A DNA stretch of 64,000 nucleotides from Diaporthe sp. PMI_573 (taxonomy: Eukaryota > Ascomycota > Sordariomycetes > Diaporthales > Diaporthaceae). The stretch spans positions 186,001 through 250,000 of the forward strand of contig JAJTUP010000017.1 of the NCBI GenBank assembly GCA_021399435.1, read 5' to 3'. This document shows, piece after piece, positions 1-11,900 of this stretch. Below the pieces are notes generated by a model. The model saw only the letters and a program-made list of their open reading frames with translations, did no database searches and was not told the DNA's origin. The position numbers and the translations under genes are program-made. How positions within the stretch are numbered: position 1 is the first letter of the stretch; each line of letters opens with the position of its first letter.

Positions 1-309
1 CAGTGGTGGTGTATAAAAGATGAAAGACCTGTGCCTTCGTTAGGAGCTGTAGAGCCTAATGCTAACCCGAGCACGAATGTGAATTGACTCAACACGAGAT
101 GTAAAATCTTGAACCAGCTGTAGTCTCTCCCACATTAAGGCATATGTTGTCCTCGGACGATATCAAAAAATCAAAACCCATTGGTCTCAATTAATCTAGA
201 TTAAGAAAGGGCTTGCATGCCAGGTGTCTGAAATCACTTCTCTCCTTCTTTCTTCATCAATGTGTATCTGTCAAGGAATATCAACCATTACTTTCACCTA
301 CTCTCTTTT
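1..309. other. Gene-free left edge
   Basis: No supportable gene is visible. The stretch borders the 3' end of the minus-strand MFS gene and probably holds its 3' UTR and terminator. The neighbour to the left is outside the window. Confidence 0.5.
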
Positions 310-2327
310 TCAATTACTTTCCAGGGCATGTCTCTGATTTCCATCAAGAACCTTGTCAGACTTTTCCTTATGATTCTTCTTCGTCCATAGCAGTAACGCG
401 ACAGCAGCTTGTGCGGCACCGCAAGCAACGAGAGCGAACATCTGGCGATTGTAGCCTTCAGACAGGATGTGCCTCGCCTCATCCCACACTTCTGGTGAAA
501 TTTCTGTTTCTGCTTGGCTGTATGTCTCTATCACACGATTGGGGTCAGAAATCCCGAGCTCTGACAAGTGTGGAATGACGAAGCCGTTGAACAGTGCCGT
601 CGTAATAGCCACCAAGACGGTGCTGCCTATGGCTCGAAACTGGTTTGCGTTCCCCATTCCCACGGCTTTATGCATGTCAGTTAATATTCTCCTAGGAACT
701 ACTTATATCCGTGGTGGAAAAGAGCGAGTACTAACCATGATCACGTTTCTCAGCCACGAGGGGGATGTTGAGAATGAGCGCCTGAAAGCTTATACCGCAA
801 CCGAGCCCAGCAATGACTTGGTAGGCATAGACTCCAGGGGGGATGGCAATGAAAGACCCGCTGGTGGCCAAAAGAGCAAATCCGACGATTTGGAGTAGCG
901 CCCCAAGCAAGACAGAGTAAACCGTTGGCACTTTGGTTCGTTTAGCAACAGCGGCACTGAGGATTGTCCCCGCTGATAGGCCAACTCCGAACGGTATCAG
1001 ACGGACACCCGCGTCTAGACTGGACAGCCCGCCTACGAGCTGGAATCTCTGAGGAAGTTGTAAGTTCGTTACCGTCAAGGGTCCACCTTGAAGGATTATA
1101 CCACTATGCATATCATAATTAGCGCCTCTTCGGAGACTATGACATCCTAGTCACCATAGACGAGAGCTTTGACTTTGAAGGATCAAAAAACTCACAGTAG
1201 TGTTCCCACCATAGCTCGGCTGGTGAGGAAGCGCCAAGGCAGGACCGGTTCACGGGTGGCGTCCGCAAGCGTCACGCGCCGTTCCCAAACCACAAGCGCA
1301 AGCCACAACAGGACCGAGACGACCAAAAGGGTAATGAAGTATGCAGAGCCCCAGGAGAAGCGCGAGCCGGCTTCCTGGAAAGCCGCCACGATCGACATGG
1401 TTGCAAGAAGGAGCAACACACAGCCAGGGATGTCCAATCTCGCCAGTGGCCCGGGCCGCTGCGACACTTCGGTTGGATGAGCTTGTTCTCGGTGGTGGGG
1501 AAAGCCAGTAGGAATGCCTACGATTGCCAGCGCGAGGCCCACGACGCCGACTGGCACGTTGAAGAGGAAGATCCACCTCCAGGTCGTTACAGAGCTGATA
1601 CCCCCTCCAGCTATTGGTCCCAGGACTAGGGCCAGCATAACTGCGAGGCCCATATATGTCATCTGATTGGGATATTTCTCAGGGGGCACTATCTCAATGG
1701 TCAGAATGGTGGCAAGAGCGTAGCTGCCACCGCCACCGATACCCTGAAAGGCACGCAGGATAATGCTTCATGTCATAGCAACAGAAATTAGCTACACATC
1801 GCCTCCATAGCTGTGGGCATTGAGATCGTCAAAGAACAACTTACAGCTGTGGCATAGTCTGGGCTGCAGCGCAACCGCCCGAGAACACTGTGAACAAGAG
1901 GATGGCCAGCACGTATACCGGCTTCCGGCCGAATATGTCGCTGAGCTTGGCCACGATGACAACAAAACCTAGTCGGCGTCAGGATGCGGGAACGCTACAA
2001 GAGGGATCAATCCTTCCCGTGCCAAGATGCCATGGGGAGGAAGCACGTACTAACGTATCCCAGGAAGTAGCTGGCCAGGACCCAGCTTGCCGTGTCGAAG
2101 TCGCCAAGCTCCTCGGCTATCGCGACTAGTGACGTGGTCACGATGAAGATCTCGGTCTGCACCAGGAAGAGCATGGTGGCGTTGAGGCAGGTCACCATCA
2201 CCAGGCGCGGGCCATGTAGGTGACGGCTGGTGCCGTGGATGCTTGCGGCTGTTCCATCCTCCGCTGGCGGGTTCGTTCCGGCTTCCTCTTTGGAATCCAT
2301 TACGGAATCACGGCGTGAAGTATCCAT
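310..2327 (-). CDS. MFS drug:H+ antiporter (DHA2, 14-TM type), five exons
   Basis: Predicted plasma-membrane efflux pump of about 575 residues. Exons on the minus strand are 2327-2051, 1968-1845, 1765-1196, 1136-736 and 665-310; all four joins keep phase and the total closes exactly on a stop. A charged hydrophilic N-terminus precedes the first TM segment. The MFS signature is seen as KLSDIFGRKP, followed by the antiporter motif LGPIAGGGIS with TWRWIFLFNVP, typical of fungal 14-TM multidrug/toxin exporters. Later segments include QLPQRFQLV and a MGNANQFRAIGST helix. It is transcribed divergently from the P450 across about 0.8 kb, which suggests co-regulation. In this setting the likely role is export of, or self-protection against, the polyketide; the substrate is inferred only from context. 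The exon 3-4 join (LL/LRRGAN) is the least certain. Confidence 0.9.
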
Positions 2328-3135
2328 GGCCTATACAGCCCGTCGGTGATGAACTATTGGGCTTGGTCTGCTCACCCAGGACCGCGCTGCCCTCAGGGCG
2401 CTAATTTCGGCCCGCAGCTTTGGGGCCTACTGGACAGTCAGGGAGGCTACTGGGAGTCGAAACGGGATGAAAACGAATACATCAGACAGTGAGCCGAACA
2501 ATATGATGCGCAAATCGGAGGAAGCAGTCCTGTGGGTGATTACAGCAGACCATGGAAGGAGGATATACGTGTTTGGAAGGAGAGTGCAGCGTGTCTGGCG
2601 GGGGCCGAGTGCTGTGCCGCTGAAAGAGACGCTGCTTCAGGCTAGGGGAGTGAGACAATCTAGGTGGGGGTGGGTGCAGTAGAAACAAGATCACAGACAG
2701 GTAAGCCGTCATATTTTAGTACATTTAAAGCCTGTGAACCTGTCTTTCTCATTCCATTCTAACTCGGCCACTGCTTTCACGTGTTTCATATCATTATATG
2801 TTTACTCATTCGTTGAGATCCTTTTACTTGTGTTGTTTTTGTAATCAGTAGATTTCTCAGCGTTGTGCTCCCCCGGGTACTTAGCTGAGCGCGTTCCAAC
2901 CTCCCTAGATACCTAGGTACGGAATACCTGGGCAGCTGTGCATGGTGTCAGCACACGCTTGTGACATGTCTTTGAGCTTTGACCTGCTCATATTCAACCA
3001 CAAGATCTGCCAACAGACCTGCCGGCAGACCTACCAACAGACCTTGCATTGCGGCTCTTACCCAACCGGACGACACTTGAATCAACACGCCGTGCACTTC
3101 TCAACTTATTCAGGCCTCCAACTGAATTAAACATT
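2328..3135. promoter_or_regulatory. Divergent promoter region between MFS pump and P450
   Basis: About 0.8 kb separates the two divergent start codons and holds no credible gene. It contains a perfect 10-bp palindrome TACCTAGGTA at 2910-2919, about 220 bp upstream of the P450 start. That the two genes share control elements is inferred from the head-to-head layout; I recognise no specific factor site. Confidence 0.5.
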
Positions 3136-4967
3136 ATGAATACCATTCTCCAATATGTGTCAGGCTTCATCATCACCTCGGTATGATCTTGTCCATCATT
3201 GCAACTTCTACTGCTGACCACTAGTGCTTATTTCTCCTCAGCTACTTGTCGCGATCAGCTCCCGACTGGTCTTCGGTCCTCTAAAGGCGTACCCGGGACC
3301 CTTTTTGGCCCGGGTCACGAATGCATACGCTGGATGGCACGCTATCAAAGGAGATGTTCATCTTGTGACATATCTAGATCATCTGAAGTATGGTAAGGTC
3401 ACGCTCCGCTGGGACAGGTCTATGAATGAATGGTGCATCAGCCTGACATTGCGTAGGACCTGTTGTCAGGCAAGCTCCGGACCGACTCGTCTTCAACACC
3501 TTGACGGCCGCGCAGGGTAAGTATGAGCCTCGGGTTCCAATATTGGAACCCAACGCCTCCCACAGACGTGGACACTAAGAATATACTCCGCCAGACATAT
3601 ATCTGAACCCTCGAATCGCAAAAGCATGGATCTATGCCAATGCCCGGTTCCGAAGCTCACCGAGTGTCTTCACAGCCACTGACAAGGCAGATCACCGTCG
3701 GCGACGCAGGGTCGTTGGGCAGGCCATTTCTGAGCGATCCGCGCGGGAATTCGAGCCAACTATGATATCGCAGATTGATGTTTTCCTCGCATTGCTCCTC
3801 CGCGCCAGCCAGCAAGATGAGGTCGTTGATATGACGTCCAGATGCAAATACCTCGCCATGGACGTCATCGGCCTCCTTGCATTCGGTAGCTCTTGGAAGA
3901 CGCAAACCGAGGAGACGCTGCGGATTCTGCCCCGGGCGTTTGCATCCCTCAACCCCCGAGTGTACCTGTTCATGAACTGGCCAAAGACGCACAAGATCGA
4001 TCCCGGCGTGCAGTGGCTGGTCAAGGAGCGGATCGAAAAGTTCCGCAGGATTCTGGCAGGAATGATCGCCGACCGAATGGCCCTGCCCATCGACGCCAAG
4101 CACGACCTCTTCTCATTCGTGGCCAACGACGAGAGGGTCGATCAGGCGCAGCAGGAGGGCATCCGGAAGAGCGAGATTTGGGGCGAGGCGGGCGTGTTCG
4201 TCAACGCAGGCAAGTTCCGCTAATTACTGACCGATCCTATTCTTGCTTTTCCTGTGCTAACGTTACTTCTGCACGAAGGCGGCACGACTACAGCTACGGC
4301 TATCTCCACGGTCTTCTTCTACCTGTCGCGCAACCCATCCGCCTACGCACAGCTTGCCGCCGAGGTGCGGGCGACCTTCGCTTCGGGCAGTGAGATCCGA
4401 CACGGGCAGCAGCTTTCGGCGTGCAGATTCCTTCGCGCCGTTATCGACGAATCGATGCGGATTTCCCCTCCAACCCCAGGGGTGATGTGGCGCCAGAAGG
4501 ATCCTCTCTCCGCCGAGCCCCTGGTCGTGGACGGGCACGTCATCCCGCCGGGGGCCTTGGTGGGTGTGGGGACCTACAGCTTGATGCACAATCCGGAATA
4601 CTTTCCCGAGCCATTCGTCTTCCGCCCCCAACGGTGGTTGGAGGCGGACGATGATACCACCGAGGAGAAAGAAGCACGAGCTGTCATGCGACGTGCCTTC
4701 GTCCCATTCATGCTCGGAGATCGCGCTTGTGCTGGTAAGGCTGTAGCTTATTTGGAAATTAGCTTGACTGTGGCCAAAACTTTGTGGTATTTCGACTTTG
4801 AGAAAGCCCCTGGAAAAGCCGGGGAGCTTGGGAGCGGGCTGCGGGGTGCAGCAAGGGGCAGGGATCGGCCAGACGAGTATCAGCTCTACGACAGGTTTAT
4901 GGCGGAGCATGAGGGCCCGAATTTGAAATTCCGGCCGCGTGAGGACTTTTGGAAGGAGCTGGTCTAG
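3136..4967 (+). CDS. Cytochrome P450 monooxygenase, five exons
   Basis: Heme-thiolate monooxygenase of about 519 residues, probably anchored in the ER by its hydrophobic N-terminus (residues 1-25) and tailoring the polyketide. Exons are 3136-3180, 3242-3392, 3457-3516, 3595-4209 and 4279-4967; all phases close. Visible motifs are the proline-rich hinge with PGPFLARV, the I-helix oxygen-binding AGGTTTAT (around residue 290), the K-helix ESMR (E348, R351), a meander FRPQRW, and the heme loop FMLGDRACAG with ligand Cys441. The family resembles fungal class II P450s of secondary-metabolite clusters (isotrichodermin C-15 hydroxylase/CYP58-like by general look). The fourth intron (4210-4278) starts with GC, not GT, and interrupts the I-helix motif. 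It is divergent from the MFS gene. The redox target cannot be read from the sequence. Confidence 0.93.
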
Positions 4968-6339
4968 GCATCTGAGTCGGATATGCAGACCTGTATGTAG
5001 TCACACAATCTATTGGGTCCTTAATTTCTAGTCTGCCTGAGCTGAAGGATCAACTGCACGCGAGGCCCCGCAAAGCAGGGGTAGGAGATGCTTCTGCTTG
5101 GTCGGCTGAAATATTGGGCTAAATTTTAGTTGATACAGGGCTGTGGTTCGTCTGCTAGCGCACATCCAGCCGCCTGGATGCTAGACAGACTGTCGTGTAT
5201 GCATGTAGTCAGACGGCGTTACATCGATGCAGTCATCCTTGCAGGAGTTCATCGTCTGGATTGGATGAACGGTGCAACGGCGTCTGTGTCGCTTATCTTT
5301 CCACCAAGTGCCAAAATGGCCAATCTTGCCAACCTGGCTCTGTTTCGGCTGTAGGGTTGCATTTCCGTTGAAGGGGCTGACAACTACAGCGGAGGGGTGG
5401 GGGTGCTCACGGGTTCACGGCGGAATTTCAGCTGTCAAGATTTCGTGAAACGCATCAAATGGGATGATGTTACTACTTAGCAGGGTTAAGTGATGCGCTT
5501 CTTTCGCTATCAAACTTAATTGGTGATCTATTTATTAATAGGAATATATTGTAAAACATAGTTTTCTTAGTTAACATTGTTCTACTAGATAATATAAGCT
5601 ATGTTAAATTATAAATAATTTTTTTTAAAAAGAAAAAAGTTTTTAGTAAGAATAAATATTTTTTAATTATTCTGTATTAATTTTAATTAAATGTACTATA
5701 AATTAAGCCGTGATTAAGCTATTACTAAGGTGTATTAAATTAATGCTTAGATAAAATATTAGTTTCGAATAATGAATAAATTCCTTTTCTAGATTATCTC
5801 AGGTGAATGTGATAAAAATGTCAAGCCACTAAGCGTAAGCAGGAGCTTGAGCGGCACATCTTCAGATAGCTCCACGCCCAGTGACACTGTCCCGAAGAGG
5901 TTACACAGGGCCAAGGCTTCAGTGCCTGTATGAAATTTCCGGGTCTCTGCCACACCCGCAGCACGGCAGTCTTTGAAATTCCTCCAGATCTTTCCGCAAG
6001 CCACACCGCCGCCCCAATCTGCGGCGGGCCGGCCCCGTTCTAACAAAGCTTGGCGGCTTGTACGGGGCGTTTTTGGCGCTCCCAGGCACTTGCATGATCA
6101 TTCTAACATTTACTGGACCCCGAAGCATGCCCATCTGTACGGAAGTTGAATTCAGATTTCTTCACCAAGAACGCATAGAAATGCATGTCTACAATGTCAA
6201 ATTTTCATAAAAGGCATAGATAGGCATTGGCATCAAAAATAACTAATGATTAAGACGAGGGAGCGTCGTGTTTACAACGCAAAATGTGCAAAGGCTAGAT
6301 ACAGGTTGGCCACCTCCATCTCCAGATTGAACTTCAACA
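4968..6339. other. Gene-free spacer with an AT-rich block
   Basis: Lies between the 3' ends of the P450 (plus) and the rhodopsin-domain gene (minus). No gene is supportable. The notable content is the AT-rich island listed separately at about 5510-5790. Confidence 0.5.
5510..5790. repeat. AT-rich island, possible RIP-decayed mobile DNA
   Basis: A sharply bounded block made almost entirely of A and T, rich in TA and TAA/TTA words, embedded in DNA of about 50% GC. In Pezizomycotina such blocks usually are repeats mutated by repeat-induced point mutation (RIP), but no transposase or terminal repeat survives, so the origin is inference. Confidence 0.5.
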
Positions 6340-7885
6340 TCACCATCTCTTGTTATCAGCCCAGGGGTGTTGGCGCCCAGCAATTGGATCCGTTGACTTT
6401 TGCGATGCCGAGTCTTCCTGGGTTTCCAGGAAGGTCATCTTCACGATCCCATTTTGCGGGGCGTATCCGGCCTCCAGGTTATCACAGTTCCGCGTCTCGA
6501 CGAGATCCAGCTCCGTTGCCGTCGGCTTCCGCACTTTGCCGTTGCGACCACCACCAATAGTCTGCACCCAGCGGTCGTTGCCATTGCCCTCGCCAGAAAC
6601 ACCGCTGTTCTGCTTGGCGCTGTCCCCAAGCCGGGTCCACGACCGGAAGGCAGAGAGGATCCGCGCAGGGTACGATTGGTTTGTGAAAGCACGAGGAATG
6701 CCAGGGGCAGCCCAGACCATCATCACGAAGGTCGCTTCGCCGTACGACCAGATCAGGTTTATCGCTCCACCTCGCGTCGTATTCCCAGTATAATCCAGGA
6801 CCATGTTCGAATGAATCCGACCTGCTGCGCAGACGACAACGCTGTGATCGGTCAGGTCAGCTAGGGAACGTCCTTGTTGTCTGAGCGAGAGTGGTAGCAA
6901 ACAGAGACTCACAATATACCGAGTGAAAAGACCAATATTAGACCGATCCTCCTTTCTCTCGTCACCTTCAGCTTCCAAATAATGGGCTGGGGCAGTAGCA
7001 ATATGACAACGTCCATAGCTAGGTTGACAAAGCTAGTGGCGATATCGGTGGACTTTTGGGTGGACAAGTTGGAGCAATGACCGTCAAGCCAAGGTTGCCA
7101 TATTTTCGCTACTGGGCGGCACCTTAGACAAGTCATGATGATCGCTACACTGTAGGCGATGACATTGACAGCTATCATGACTGTGGAGGCCCAGAAGAAC
7201 CAGTTCCTTGCCTTCTTGGGGACGAAAAGATTCTTCCACTCGAGAAGAATGGCGGTTTTAACCAAAAGCATGACTAAAGCATAGATGAGGCGGTATATCC
7301 AAAGGTACTGCACAGTGAGATATTAAGTTAGATCAACGTAGGTGTATCACAATGAGACTCCGTAGACAAAGTACGAACCATTGACCACGTGTTAGAAGCC
7401 TGTTGTGAGACGTTCCACTCGTCAACCATAAATCCAATTGTCCGTGCGACATGGTAGAGCACTGCAACAAGGCCCAAGAATGGAAGCTATTGATCATATC
7501 AGCATAACCATACACTGGTCAGGGATGGGCTGGCAGGCTCATTCAGAGCTCACGTACATATGAGGCGAAACCGAGATCTGGCGTGTGACAGGTAAGCATT
7601 GGGATCTTGCCCCGATGAATTTGACTCAGTCATTAGAAGAGACTCACAATCTTCAAGCTTAAAGGTTCGAACAACGGCAATTCGGGAGTACAATCGAAAC
7701 GCTCCAGTAATGACCACCAGGACAAGGAATATGGTGATCACCGAGAGGCCAATGTCATTGCGCGTAGGTGGGTTGACAAAGTTAGAGACCACCCCCTCAG
7801 GCGGGAGAATGCCTGGATAATTGGCAAGGAAATCTGCCTGCTCAGAGGCAGTCAGGTTACCCCAGTTCTGGTAGGTCTGGTCCAT
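6340..7885 (-). CDS. Seven-TM fungal rhodopsin-domain (SC1-cluster-4-like) membrane protein
   Basis: Integral membrane protein of about 420 residues. Minus-strand exons are 7885-7648, 7577-7558, 7486-7379, 7307-6913 and 6841-6340; all phases close. The first ATG in frame is at 7885. Family marks include an N-terminal TM followed by RLYSRI and KLEDY, a TM pair around LGLVAVLYHVART, the long helix YALVMLLVKTAIL, a cysteine-bearing loop (CLRCRPVAKIW...HCSN) and a helix ending LLLPQPIIWKLK. These match the fungal rhodopsin domain found in Pth11-like receptors and in many secondary-metabolite clusters. The C-terminal tail from about residue 290 is hydrophilic and Thr/Ser/Lys-rich. It is divergent from the PKS. 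Its biochemical role is unknown; sensing, transport or enzyme scaffolding are possible. Confidence 0.85.
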
Positions 7886-8939
7886 CCTCAAACGTCGCTG
7901 GGAGTCAAACTCGATGCGTATGGATAACTTGGACCTGTCGGTTTTCGGCGTCCGCCCAGTGGAACAGGTACGGATCTTGAATGCTCACGAGATCGTTGTG
8001 GGGAACTACCTGATTATGCACGAGAAACGGCCGCAGTCTTACACCATGATGGGCGAGCATATTACTGGATTAGGACCTCCACATAAGTACCGTGCAGCTG
8101 CAGCACGTCGGGCGATGTGGGCTGAGGAGGATCAGCTTTCGCAGCACTTGGCCTATGGCTGACACACAGCTCGTCATGTAAGTCCACGAACGACATCATT
8201 AGCCTGCATGAGGTACCCGTCCTCTATTATGTAATTCTTGATTGATACAAAAATATTGGTCAGACCCAGGGTGGCCCGGAAAAGGTGTCCGGAGGAGTAG
8301 AGATAAAGCAAGCGGAAGGATCAGAACCTGGCTAGTCCTGACGCAGCCACATTCCAAGGTTGTGGAGGGCTTCCAAGGGTCCCAAATTTGCCCTTGCTAG
8401 GCACCATGAGACACCATGTAATCACCTGGCTAGTTCATGTCTCTAGCCTCCCTCACCAAGAACCCCGGGCCGTCACAAGGACATGATCATGCTTTTCCCA
8501 AAGTGCTATAAATAGAATTATTATAAACATTTAAATAGAGATAGTGCAAATAGAGATAGTATAAATATTAGTATATTGAATAGATAAAATGAATTTGTTG
8601 AAAAATACTATTATTAGAAGTATCACTCTTTTTCAGACAGTGGGGGCCACCCCGTGAGTTTGTTTCAGGGTGTAAGCGTCATTGGCAAAAAGGACAACCG
8701 TTGGGGATACACGCCCGGCGTGAGAAATAGAACCTAACTTGGTAACTCGTCCGTTACAACGGTGCCGAGGCCTGGTTTTCTGGTTATTTTTAACGATAAG
8801 CGTTGATAGAAAGGGAGCCATTGAGGCGATTCCACTGAGGGTTGTTAAGGGCCGTATGGCTTCAACTTTACTCATTGCTGTTGTGTCTTGACAATTTGAT
8901 CTTCAAACTGAGGTTACCGCACAGTAGCCAGTCTGAGCC
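7886..8939. promoter_or_regulatory. Divergent promoter region between rhodopsin-domain gene and PKS
   Basis: About 1.05 kb separates the two divergent starts. It contains an AT-rich stretch at about 8505-8635 but no gene I can support. That it drives both genes is inferred from orientation. Confidence 0.5.
8505..8635. repeat. Second small AT-rich block with a duplicated 12-mer
   Basis: Composition drops abruptly to mostly A/T. The word AATAGAGATAGT occurs twice in close succession (about 8535-8565). It resembles the block at 5510-5790 and may be another decayed repeat or an AT-rich promoter element of the PKS. Confidence 0.4.
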
Positions 8940-11900
8940 ATGATGGAGGCCCATAAGCCCGCAATGGAGCCTATTGCCATCACTGGGCTGTCCTTCAAGA
9001 TGCCCCAAGATGCTGTCGACGAGACAGGTCTATGGGACATCCTGGAGAAGGGGACCAATGTCAAGACGAGATGGCCAGCTGATCGCACGACTACAGATGT
9101 CTTCTATGACGACGGATCGAAGAACCCAAATACGGTGAATATTTCCCAAGTTTTTTGTTCTACATCTTGGTTGCAGGTCGCTAATCATCTTGCCCTGTAA
9201 CTTTGATAGCTCCCTAGCCATTATGCGCACTTCATGAGAGAGGACCCAGGGGTCTTCGACGCCCCGTTCTTCTCCATCACAGCCAAGGAGGCCGCGTCGA
9301 TGAGTCCCAGGCAGCGTCATGCCTTGGAAGTCGCATATCATGCATTCGAGAGCGGTAGGCATCTTCCCCTATTCATGGCCCGAAATTGTCCGCTTACGTC
9401 TTGGAACCACCTTTCCAGCCGGGTTATCACTCGAAGAACTTCGTGGAAGCCTTACTGCCGTGTATGGTGCATCGATGGCCGACGACTGGACTCTTATGTC
9501 TTCCAAAGATGCAGAGACTGTCCCAAGAACGAGCATCACTGGAAATGCCCCAAGCTTGCTGCCGAACAAGATCAGCTGGTTCTTTGATCTCCGTGGGCCA
9601 AGCGTCCATGTTGACACAGCTTGCTCCAGTGGGTTGACTGCGTTGGATCTGGCGTGTCAGAGCATCCTTTCAGGAAACGCAAACGCTGTATGTCTTTCCT
9701 CCCAGACCCGAGAAGGGTTTGGCTGCCCCAGGGTGTACTCTACTCTTATTCCATCTCTTATTGGTAACCCTACTGACGACAAATGTAGGCCCTGGTGTTA
9801 GGAGCTAGTACTCTCCTGACCCCCGAAGCCTCTCTCCACCTTGCCAATCTGAACTTCCTCTCACCCGACGGTTGTTGCTATAGTTTCGATGAGAGAGCCA
9901 ATGGCTATGCAAGGGGTGAAGGTGTTGTCGCATTCTACCTGAAGCCCCTGCGGAAAGCGGTACACGATGGCGATGTCGTCCGCGCTATTCTGCGAGCGAC
10001 CGCCTCGAATCAGGATGGCAGGACCCCACAACTTACACAGCCCAGCAGTGAGGCACAGGCTGATCTCATAAGGCACACGTATGCCAAAGCTGGCTTGGAG
10101 TTGAATAGGACCAGATACGTGGAGGCCCACGGTGAGTAAAATTGATGACAAGCGATGGGCTTCACTCGTGCAAGGCTCTATATTGCTTCAAGTAGCCTTG
10201 TCTGAAGATATTTGAGAAGTTTAAATTGACGATCCTGTCATAGGAACTGGCACAGCAGCTGGTGATCCCATCGAGGCCAGGGCTATTGGAAGAGTGTTTG
10301 GAAGAGAGCGCTCCGCCGACAAACCGCTATTTCTGTGCGTATGAATTCCATAGCACCATCTTCATCCAACCTATTTATTTATTCCAAGCTGACCTCGAAT
10401 GAAAGGGGCTCCATAAAGGCTAATATAGGCCACCTCGAAGGGTCAAGCGGCCCAGCGGGTGTCGTCAAAGCCGTAATGATGCTCGAGCGAGGAATCATCC
10501 CTCCTCAAGCACTCTTCAAGACATTGAATCCGGCAATCGACGCTGCCGGTGATAACATCAAGGTACACATCCATTGCTGAGTAGCGCTGTTCCCTACGAT
10601 CATGAAACATTACTGATTGACGCAATTTTTACACATCAGATCCCCACTGTGAACACCCCATGGCCAGAGACGGGACTGCGGCGAATTTCTGTCAACTCGT
10701 TTGGTTTCGGCGGTGCTAACGCACATTGTGTCCTCGACGATGCTCCCCACTACATGCAAACACACAATTTGCACGGCTTTTATCGCTCTATCAAGCATCT
10801 TAAGTCTTCGGAACTCGACGGCTCCGCAGATATACTCGCCGATGAGATACAGTGCATCACCGATGATGCCGCGGCCAATGGCATAGTGGACGGTACTGTC
10901 AACGGTGTCAATGGCGATACCAACGGTACTACCAACGGCCATCACGCGCCTATCTCGGCTCCGCGGCTATTAGTCTGGAGCGCCGCGGATGAGTCTGCCA
11001 CCCGGCGCATGTTGCAAGCTTACGGCCAGTATTACTCCACACGCATAGCCGGCCGTTGTCACAAGCTCGACCAACTTGCGTACACCTTAGCAGCCAGGAG
11101 AAGTGTAATGCCATGGAGATCATTTGCAGTCGTGGAGGGAAGTGATGATGTTCCAGATCCCGAAGCCAAGAGCGAGAGTTTTCATGAGCTTGATAGACCT
11201 TTGCCAACGGAAAAGCCGTTACGCGTGAGCTCTGGTAAGAATGATCTGGCCTTCATCTTCACGGGGCAAGGTGCGCAGTACGCTGGCATGGGACTGGAAT
11301 TGATGCGCTATCCTATCTTCTCACAAAGTCTGCGGAGATCCGATGAGAGCTTCGGAAGCTTGGGGTCTGACTGGTCTCTTTTCGGTGAGTCAATACCAAG
11401 TCCTAGATTTAATCACGCTGATTATTCATTACGCTCGACATTCCTGTACTAATGTATATTCAGATACTATTTCCGACCAAGAGAAAATCAGCACTCCTGA
11501 ATACAGCCAACCACTTTGCACGGCTCTGCAAATCGCGCTTGTAGATCTCCTTCGGAGTTTTAACATCGTCCCCGCTGCTGTTGTTGGCCATTCGAGTGGA
11601 GAAATTGCAGCGGCGTATGCGGTTGGAGCTCTTAGCCATGAATCCGCGTGCAAAGCTGCATACTTCAGGGGAAAGTTGGCGGGACGCTTGGCTCATGAGC
11701 TTGATGCACATGGGAAGCCCGGTGCCATGCTATCGGCCAACCTCCGGGCAGACGAGGTGCCAAAATTATTGGGTAGCATCAGCCATGGTGTCTCGGATGG
11801 GACTTCGATCTGCATAGCGTGCGTTAACAGCCCGAAGAACGTTACGCTGGCCGGACCAGCAGACCAGATCGACATTACGAAAGCCGAGCTCGACAAGAAG

